Part shown: positions 57,733-64,000 of the stretch, in pieces
How the letters are laid out: each line of letters opens with the position of its first letter
How positions within the stretch are numbered: position 1 is the first letter of the stretch
Origin: Haliscomenobacter sp.
GTDB lineage: Bacteria > Bacteroidota > Bacteroidia > Chitinophagales > Saprospiraceae
Assembly: GCF_016718685.1 (NCBI RefSeq)
Contig: NZ_JADKCX010000021.1
Span: 1-64,000, forward strand
Length of the DNA: 64,000 nt
Reading direction: 5' to 3'
Notes under the pieces: model-generated
The model's input: only the letters and a program-made list of their open reading frames with translations
The model's database searches: none
Told to the model about the DNA's origin: nothing
Position numbers and translations under genes: made by a program

Positions 57733-57808
57733 TGGGTAATGACGGATTCGAACCGCCGACCCTCTGCTTGTAAGGCAGATGCTCTAAACCAGCTGAGCTA
57801 ATCACCCT
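57733..57808 (-). tRNA. tRNA-Val (anticodon TAC)
   Basis: A 76-base cloverleaf on the minus strand. The acceptor stem GGGTGAT/ATTACCC contains one G-T pair. The D arm contains TAGCTCAGCTGGTTTAGAGC. The anticodon stem TCTGC/GCAGA holds the loop CTTACAA with anticodon TAC, which reads GTA (valine). The T arm is GGCGGTTCGAATCCGTC. The CCA end is not encoded. A terminator follows directly. Confidence 0.96.
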
Positions 57809-57971
57809 CTTTTTATTTGCCCTGAACACATTTGCTCAAAAGCGTGCGCAAATATATGCCCACATTTTAGTTTGCGCAAGTCCTGACCGCATTTTTTTTG
57901 GAAAAAATAAAAAAGCCGATGAAATAGCAATCTCCACCGGCATCATATGTGAACAAAAGTATAAGCTTATT

Positions 57972-58553
57972 CTATTCTTCCTCCAGGAAGAGATCTTGCC
58001 GCCAATCGTTGAATTCCTGCAAGATTTCATTGGTTTCCCCCATGTCAAAATCTTCAGGATCAAACTCTTCGATCCAATCGATAATTTCTTCGTGTTGGGG
58101 GTGGTTGGGGTTTTTAAGGGCATCCAGAAAATCTGCATATCCAGGTGCTCCACCACAATCTTCGGGTGGGCAATTGCGAGCGCCGCCCAGGCAAATGGGG
58201 CAATCCGTTTCTTCCGTCGTGATTTTTTCCACCGTCAACAAATGTCCCCAATGGTCACCAAAATCGTAAATGTACCGTATGGTATCGCCTACTTGTAAAT
58301 TGAGATCGATCAGCATAATCGATTCACTGTCTTACAAATTGGCATCCGTATCCCACATTTCTTCTTCATCAGGCAACAAACCGATTTTGCGCTCTTTGAT
58401 TTGAAATTCAAATAAATGGGCATTTTCCCAACCCATGACGATTTGAAGAATCTCGTGCAGATCAAAAAAAGTCTCGGTTTGATCTATCTGAAAAGTACGC
58501 CAGATGAGCGGATTGATTCCCTCCAACTGGACTTTTAATTGTAAGCTCGCCAC
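57972..58553 (-). pseudogene. Plasmid pRiA4b ORF-3-like protein split by an in-frame stop
   Basis: Two frames in the same register, 58553-58332 and 58316-57972, together make the PF07929 fold: LQLKVQLEGINPLIWRTFQI, FFDLHEILQIVMGW, then YIYDFGDHWGHLL, CLGGARNCPPEDCGG. They are separated only by a TAA at 58332-58334 after DANL; the register does not change. A substitution in the stop codon would restore one protein of about 193 residues. The family occurs on plasmids and chromosomes and its function is unknown. It is either a one-mutation pseudogene, two proteins, or an error. Confidence 0.8.
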
Positions 58554-58603
58554 TGTTAAAAATTTTGGTTCAATCTACGAGTAATTTGGCAAAGATAGGT
58601 AAG

Positions 58604-58695
58604 AATGATGAATTATGAATGAGGAATGATGAATGTAAGCAAGCCTCCTTAAGTCTAAGAATAAAATCAATTCATCATTCATCATTCATCATTAA
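58604..58695. repeat. Word-iterated hairpin (ATGATGAAT type)
   Basis: Left arm 58604-58635 (AATGATGAAT, TATGAATG, AATGATGAATG) faces right arm 58669-58695 (TTCATCATTC repeated three times). Pairing is about 25 bp with a 34-base loop. It lies between the pRiA4b-like gene and the end of fcl. Confidence 0.8.
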
Positions 58696-59610
58696 TACCA
58701 CTCCTCTCCTCCCAAAGCTGCCGCCCTGATCCCCTCTTCCAGTCCGATTTTGGCTTTCCAGCCCGCTGCCTGTATTTTGCTTACGTCCATGAGTTTGCGT
58801 GGCGTACCGTCGGGTTTGGACAAATCGTGGATGATGTCCCCCTGGTAACCAACAATATCGCGGATCAGCAGTGCCAGGTCTTTGATGCTCAAATCGGTGC
58901 CGACGCCAATATTAATCAGGCCGGGTTCATGGTAATGGTGCATTAAAAACAAACACATCAGCCAGGTCGTCTACGTGCAAAAATTCGCGCAGGGGTGTTC
59001 CAGAGGCCCCCTAGCGTAACGTTGGGTGCTGCATGGCGTTTGTGCGCGTGAAACTTGCGCAACAAGGCTGGCAAAACGTGTGATTTTTCGAGGTCGTAAT
59101 TGTCGTTGGGGCCGTACAAATTAGTGGGCATCACCGAGATAAAATTGCAACCATATTGTGCGCGGTAGGCATCACACAGCTTAATGCCCGCGATCTTGGC
59201 AATGGCATAAGGTTCGTTAGTGGGTTCCAGCAACCCTGTCAACAGGTATTCTTCCCGCAGGGGTTGAGGGGCCATTTTGGGGTAAATGCAAGAGGAACCG
59301 AGGAACAACAACTTTTTCACCCCATATTTCCAGGCACAATGGATGACATTGTTCTGGATCATCAGGTTTTCGTACAAAAAATCGGCGCGATAGGTATTGT
59401 TGGCCATGATGCCCCCTACTTTGGCCGCAGCCAAAAACACGTACTCGGGTTGCTCCAGCCGGAAGAACTGCTCGACTTCCGCCTGATTGCGCAGATCCAG
59501 CTCGCGCGGGGCAAAGCAGCTCTGAAATCCCTCCGCGCTCAATTTGCGCTGGATGGCCGAGCCTACCATTCCCCGATGGCCAGCATAAATATTTTGGCGT
59601 TGGTTTCCAT
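58692..59610 (-). pseudogene. fcl: GDP-L-fucose synthase, three frame breaks
   Basis: Start ATG 59610 (METNAKIF). The protein continues in other frames: [15 protein letters not shown] (NADP site), FLGSSCIYP (catalytic Ser), [13 protein letters not shown] (Tyr-x3-Lys), [19 protein letters not shown], then [12 protein letters not shown] and finally INIGVGTDLSIKDLA. Frame changes lie near 59580, 59005 and 58960. All catalytic residues are present, so the breaks may be errors. The enzyme converts GDP-4-keto-6-deoxymannose to GDP-fucose and pairs with gmd just upstream, five bases away. Confidence 0.85.
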
Positions 59611-59615
59611 TGTCC

Positions 59616-60691
59616 TTATTCAAATTCGCGTTTTACCTCAAATCCACTGCGCAGCAGTACCGCATCGCGTTGAAACAAATGTACATCCGCCTGCACCATT
59701 TCCTGCACCAGCGCCGGCAGGTCGTAGGTTGGTACCCAGCCCAGTTTTTCTTTGGCTTTACGCGGATCACCCACCAGCAAATCTACTTCGGCAGGCCGAA
59801 AATAACGGGGATCTACGGCAATCACGGTCTTCCCGATAGGCACCTGATATGCGGGGATTACGGTACCACCCCGGTTTCGGCAATACCCTCGCCCTGAAAG
59901 GCCAAACTGATGCCAATTTCGGCAAATGCCAGGCGCACAAATTCCCGCACACGGGTGGTAACCCCGGTGGCCACCACATAATCCTCAGGACTGGGCTGCT
60001 GCAACATGAGCCACATGGCCTCACAATAGTCTTTGGCATGCCCCAGTCGCGTTGGGGCATCAGGTTTGCCCAGCCATAATTTTCTTCCAAACCCAGCCCA
60101 ATTTTGGCCACGGCACGGGTGATTTTGCGGGTCACGAAGGTTTCTCCCCGCAACGGCGATTCGTGGTTGAACAAGATGCCATTGCAAGCATACATGCCAT
60201 ACGACTCGCGGTAATTCACCGTAATCCAGCCCGCTAACGGCGGCATAGGTGAACGCGGATAAAAGAGGTGGTTTCCGTTTGGGGCATGAACCTTGCCGTA
60301 AAGCTCCGGGTAGAGCCTGATAAAAACGCTCATCTTTGAGCCCCCAATCGAATGGCTTCCAAAATGCGCCAAGCGCCTACCGCGTCCGAGTTGGCGGTGT
60401 ATTCTGGTGCTTCAAAGCTGACCTGGACGTGCGACTGTGCACCGAGGTTGTAAATCTCATCCGGCTGCACTTCCTGCAACACCCGGATGATGCTAGAGCT
60501 GTCGGTCAAATCGCCATAGTGCAAGATGAAGCGTTGGTCTTCATCGTGCGGATCCTGGTACAAATGGTCGATTCGAGCGGTATTGAACAGAAGGGGGGCT
60601 TGCCGTGGACTTCATAACCCTTTCAGGAGAAGTTCTGAATAGGCACCATCTTGCCCTGTCACCCCTTATCAACAATGCGTTTCTTCTTCAT
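59616..60691 (-). pseudogene. gmd: GDP-mannose 4,6-dehydratase, heavily broken
   Basis: Begins ATG 60691 (MKKKR). Pieces in different frames match Gmd: [92 protein letters not shown], and [23 protein letters not shown]. At least four frame changes are needed. Around 60226-60250 the SPYAAVSKLYAYW segment is shortened so that the catalytic Tyr-x3-Lys motif is destroyed. The normal enzyme removes water from GDP-mannose, the first step to GDP-fucose. Either this stretch is poorly assembled or the gene is dead. Confidence 0.85.
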
Positions 60692-61093
60692 GGAGATTGG
60701 TGGATTTACTACTGTTTTTACAAAAATAGCTTTTTTTTAGTGCCTGGATGCCTCTTTCGACAAAGCTTTTCTGGGCACCACCGCGCTAAAATTTAAAACG
60801 CCAAGTGTTAAACTTTAAAAAAAAATAAGAAAATATTAAAAATTAGATTATCTTGACCCAATGTCATCATTGATTAGCTGATTTTTTGAATTACCTCTTT
60901 TCAGGTTAAACATTCACCTAATACTTCTTGAATAAGTTTTATTTGCCAAATTTTGTATACTTCAAATCGTATTCTCTAAAATCATTCTCACTTTATTTTG
61001 GCTAATTAATCCTGAAATTGACAATTTGTCTTTTTCAGCGTTTTTTCCTCTCACTTATTTTAATTAACACCAACACAAGAAAAAAGAATTTGG
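60692..61093. other. AT-rich non-coding stretch
   Basis: No ORF, RNA or clear promoter is visible between the gmd start and the repeat array. The segment is strongly AT-rich, with runs such as A9 around 60819. It separates the broken nucleotide-sugar genes from the 61275 gene. Confidence 0.6.
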
Positions 61094-61240
61094 TATGGGG
61101 TAACACCTCTAGCAACAGTGATATTGTTATGGGATAATACCATATAACAATACTGCTATTCTATTGTACAAAGCCATAACACCATGCAATTGTATTGGAT
61201 AATACCTCTAACAATAACCCCATTGTATTGGGTTTTTTTT
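61094..61240. repeat. Degenerate tandem array with about 33-base period
   Basis: The word TAT(T)GG(G)ATAATACC...AACAATA recurs starting at 61094, 61128, 61162, 61193 and 61226, giving periods of 34, 34, 31 and 33. Members differ by several bases. The last one ends in GGGTTTTTTTTATT and can form a weak AACCC/GGGTT hairpin. It lies directly upstream of the signal-peptide gene at 61275. Confidence 0.65.
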
Positions 61241-61274
61241 ATTTGCATTTTAACCACAAATAAATTATAATGCC

Positions 61275-62503
61275 ATGAAAAATCTATTGATTGTAGCCAT
61301 GTGTGCTACCTTCTTCTTGCCAATTCTTTGCAAGGCAAGACCTCAAAACCTACACCCCACTTTTCAAATCGCTTAGTCGGCCAGAACGAATACAATTCTG
61401 GTCTAACTTAAGGAGTCTGACGAATAGTGTACAAGTAGGAGCACAGTTGCAGGATGATATCTTCAAAGACCTCAAGAATGGGCTTCCGGTGGCCAATCCG
61501 ACCGCGGGTATTGATTCTATTCTGGGGGCCTGGTCAGGTGGACGTGCGGACTTGAACACCTTTTTGTTAGGAAATCCAAAAGAATTTGACGCACTGGAGA
61601 TTGAGCGCATTCTCGGCGCTTACGATCAAGCCAACGCGGGCTGGATTGAAAAGCTCCAGGTCATCCAAACGGGATTTACCCAATTTAAGGACATTCGTAA
61701 GTTGACCCTGCTACCATTGCCGAAGCCGAAGTTGCCTACGACGCCAATACTGTACTGATGGAAGACGCGCTTCACGAACAATACCAGGTATTTGTGGGTA
61801 GCCTGATGAGTACTTACAATGTTTCGAATGAGCGCTCCTGGACTAAAATTGTGGATAATTTATTCAACGATTTTGGCGCGCTGGAAATAGGCGCAGGGTT
61901 TCAGTCCTTGTTTGCTACCTATTACACAGAAACCCCCGACAGCACTACCGCAATACTGGTTCGGTTTGGTTCTGCACCCAAATACAATCAACTTTGGGGC
62001 GCAGAATGGAACGTTTGGGCCTCATTTAAAGGTTCCATCAACGCCCAACAATCAGAAACGCGCACCACCACTGGGCAGGGGTTCCAACCATTTTTGGCTG
62101 GTGGGAGTGTATCTTTCCAATATCGTCCGGAGATTCCTTTTGCAAAAGGAGTCATGCGGCTCATCACGGGGGTAGGAGCCAATATCGAGGCTTATATGCC
62201 TGCCCGCATCAATCCGAACCTTCCTGCTCTTTTGACAACAAAGGAAGAACTACCGGGTTTGGGCCAGAAGTGAGGTTAGGATTTGCCGTAAATACAGGCA
62301 GTGTGAGTTTTTATGGCTACTCCAACCGCAGCAAGGGATACGTCTTGCGCTGCCCTGATTATCCCTTCAATAGCTGGCAGGTGGTCAGTGGAATTCAGTG
62401 GCAAGCCTTGCATTTGAGGATGCTGAGTGGAAATACGAGTTGGGCTAAAAGCGGCAATCGCACCGCAAAATACAATGAAATTTCTCTGAGTGTACGCATC
62501 TAA
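61275..62503 (+). pseudogene. Secreted protein of unknown family, three or more frame breaks
   Basis: An ATG at 61275 encodes a signal peptide (MKNLLIVAMCATFFLPI). Coding then continues in three other frames: 61370-61735 (LSRPERIQFWSNLRSL, TAGIDSILGAWSGGRADLNTF), 61710-62260 (AEVAYDANTVLMEDALHEQ, GAGFQSLFATYY, WNVWASFKGSIN) and 62270-62503 (LGFAVNTGSVSFYGYSNRS, ISLSVRI). The joined protein is about 400 residues. The last third alternates like a barrel, so it may be an outer-membrane protein. No family was recognised. It is probably intact in the living genome. Confidence 0.6.
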
Positions 62504-62669
62504 TCGGGCTTGCCTATGCTGTGATTTTACGATCAAAATGATTTAATTTTGTTCGGATAGTCATGCTGAATTCAAAATTCGCATGACCCTTCAGCGGGGA
62601 CAGTATTAACCAGCGCTTGTCACTTTTTGGGTGGGTTGTTTGTTTTCTGGGAGCTGGAATCATTCGCTT

Positions 62670-63416
62670 TTACCTTATAAAAGGAAAATATTGTGTGATT
62701 TTGCGGACAGGTTTCACTAGCTGTGAAAAATAAGGGCGCAGCTTATTCATTTTTCAGGACAAGCGATCTTCCCAATTGGCAATGAGCCGCTTTTGAATGG
62801 ATTGATTACTTTCCCCTCCGGTACGCATTCTCACCAGCAATTCTGGCAAATAATGACTGGATACTTTGTGCTTGTACAAAATGCGCAGCATAAATTCACA
62901 ATCCGCCGATGTCTTTAGGCGCGTATCAAAAAAGCCCAAGGCCTGGTAAATTTTTCTTTTTACAAAAAAGCAGGATGTGGGGCATCCAACCGAATAAAAA
63001 ATTGTGCTTTAGGACACCCAGCAACCCAGTTTCGAACAATTTTTTGGGTATTGTACGGGCATACATATTGGAGGTCGCCGTAAATGGAATCGGCTTTGGT
63101 TCTTTTGAAATGGGCTACCACCTGGCTGATCACTTCTGAATGGACATAAAAATCATCCGAATTTAAAATGGCAACCACATCGCCCGTAGCCAAACGAATC
63201 CCTTTGTTCATCGCATCGTAGATGCCTTGATCGGGTTCAGAAACCCAATAATGGATGTGCGCAGCATTCGCCTGAATGATGTCGAGTGTACCGTCACTCG
63301 AAGCACCATCTACTATAATGTACTCAATATCTGGATAATGCTGAGCAGCCACACTATCAATGGTATCTTGAATGGTGTGCACTATTAAATGAGACGGTAA
63401 TTATGGAAACTTTCAT
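62670..63416 (-). pseudogene. Family 2 glycosyltransferase, broken (paralog 1)
   Basis: Starts at ATG 63416 (MKVSIITVSFNSA). GT2 landmarks: YIIVDGASSDGTLDII, ATGDVVAILNSDDFY (DxD), DSIYGDLQYV. Frame changes lie near 63385 and near 62975 (after DAPHP, into CFFVKRKIYQALGFFD). A TGA at 62754-62756 replaces the Trp expected in NWEDRLSW, after which KMNKLRPYF ... FPFIR continues in frame to 62670. Joined length is about 249 residues, typical for WcaA-like enzymes. It is homologous over its C-terminal part to the protein at 63675. Confidence 0.75.
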
Positions 63417-63674
63417 GAGGAGAGGTGTTATACCATCACACGGGGATGACAGGTGATTTTGGCTCTTTTTTTTCGCCAAAATTTCCCAGCCCATTCCGTG
63501 TGGGGTTTACTGTATTGAATGATAAAAAATCAAAATAATTATTAGGTGTGTGATATGATTTAACTACGGACGATCAAAAAATGGATACAACAAACAACAA
63601 CTGTTCATTGGAAAATATCATTGTTGGCTTAAAATTGCTCAATTAAAACGGCTATGGCTCAACGCATCTGCTGC

Positions 63675-64000
63675 TCATGCAAAACTTCGACGGATCCTGA
63701 CATATATCTCAGGAATGTTGTTAGCTACCGTGAAGCGCTGATGTGGACGATAATAGAGTTGGCGCAATTTACGCAAAGGTTTTAATATAGTAGTATAAAA
63801 ATGTGGAGTTAATCCATTAATTTTCAGGCGAGCCGGTCCTCGCGATTGGCCCGCCAGCGATTGCTCCAACTGGCGTTGCTCAAACCACCAGCGCGCATGC
63901 GCACGAGCACATCGGGAACGTATGCCGTACTGACCTCGTGTTTGTACAAAAAGCGCAACATCAATTCGTAGTCTGCCGAACTTTTTAGGGCCAGGTTGAA
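63675..64000 (-). pseudogene. Family 2 glycosyltransferase C-terminal part (paralog 2), cut by window end
   Basis: Only the C-terminal third is present. SSADYELMLRFLYKHEVSTAY and VPDVLVRMRAGGLSN align with SADCEFMLRILYKHKVSSHY and LPELLVRMRTGGESN of the previous gene. After NREDRLA the frame meets TGA, and loss of one G from the expected TGG AAA restores KINGLTPHFYTTILKPLRKL. So it carries a single-base break at the same Trp codon region as paralog 1. It is a tandem duplicate within a glycan cluster that continues past the window. Confidence 0.7.

Noticed and set aside
57972..58553. Insertion sequence remnant
   Set aside because: The family name refers to a plasmid ORF; no transposase, terminal inverted repeat or target duplication was seen.
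61094..61240. CRISPR-like array
   Set aside because: Units are contiguous and degenerate with no unique spacers, and no cas gene is present.
62754..64000. TGA reassigned to tryptophan
   Set aside because: TGA serves as a normal stop in pssA and several other genes of this window, and many conserved Trp positions use TGG.

Overview
The window looks like chromosomal DNA of a member of the phylum Bacteroidota, most likely the Saprospiria (Haliscomenobacter/Saprospiraceae-like). The evidence is gliding lipoproteins GldD and GldB, giant PKD/SprB-repeat surface proteins ending in gliding-motility (type B) T9SS sorting domains, a T9SS type A protein, TAnnTTTG-like promoter boxes, a paired ECF sigma factor and trans-envelope barrel protein, and DUF1501/DUF1800 and DUF4377 proteins. 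No rRNA, prophage, insertion sequence or CRISPR array was seen; there is one tRNA (Val, anticodon TAC).

Layout. 0-5.5 kb: broken ssb, gldD, a small unknown ORF, a LysE exporter, two sugar-transfer-type proteins and a GH3-family acyl-adenylating enzyme. 5.7-14 kb: two giant secreted surface proteins with lptC between them, all on the minus strand. 14-19.8 kb: pssA-purS-rsmI, an M28 peptidase, an astacin protease with a DUF4377 lipoprotein, and a hydrolase. 19.8-36.4 kb: ECF sigma with its barrel partner, a TrpB-like enzyme, an M16 peptidase, an SQR-like flavoprotein, TlpA, tatA, a 2OG-Fe(II) oxygenase, gldB, a porin, and a DUF1800/DUF1501/Spy-like set. 36.5-48.2 kb: thioredoxin/TPR proteins, thiL, a DPP-IV-like S9 peptidase, a Usp, an HDAC-like enzyme, mnmE, bestrophin and aminopeptidase P. 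48.3-57.6 kb: a T9SS-A protein, a MerR regulator that has lost its B12 ligands, tgt, rodA, a SPOR protein, deoC and ftcD. 57.7-64 kb: tRNA-Val and increasingly broken sugar genes (gmd, fcl, two paralogous GT2s) around an AT-rich repeat array.

Two patterns cut across the gene content. First, at least a dozen intergenic gaps hold long imperfect hairpins whose arms are built from iterated short words (GTTGAAAAG, GGTTCGGG, GTTGAG, CACAGAT, ATGATGAA). The word differs between loci, but the 5' arm is always the purine-rich one. They occur at tandem, convergent and divergent junctions, so they are not simply terminators. This is the best candidate here for an undescribed element.

Second, more than twenty single-base frame breaks hit conserved genes (ssb, mnmE, deoC, gldB and others), often in homopolymers, and they are densest at the two ends of the window. 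Most are probably consensus errors in the assembly. I therefore annotate the joined genes and state where each break lies.
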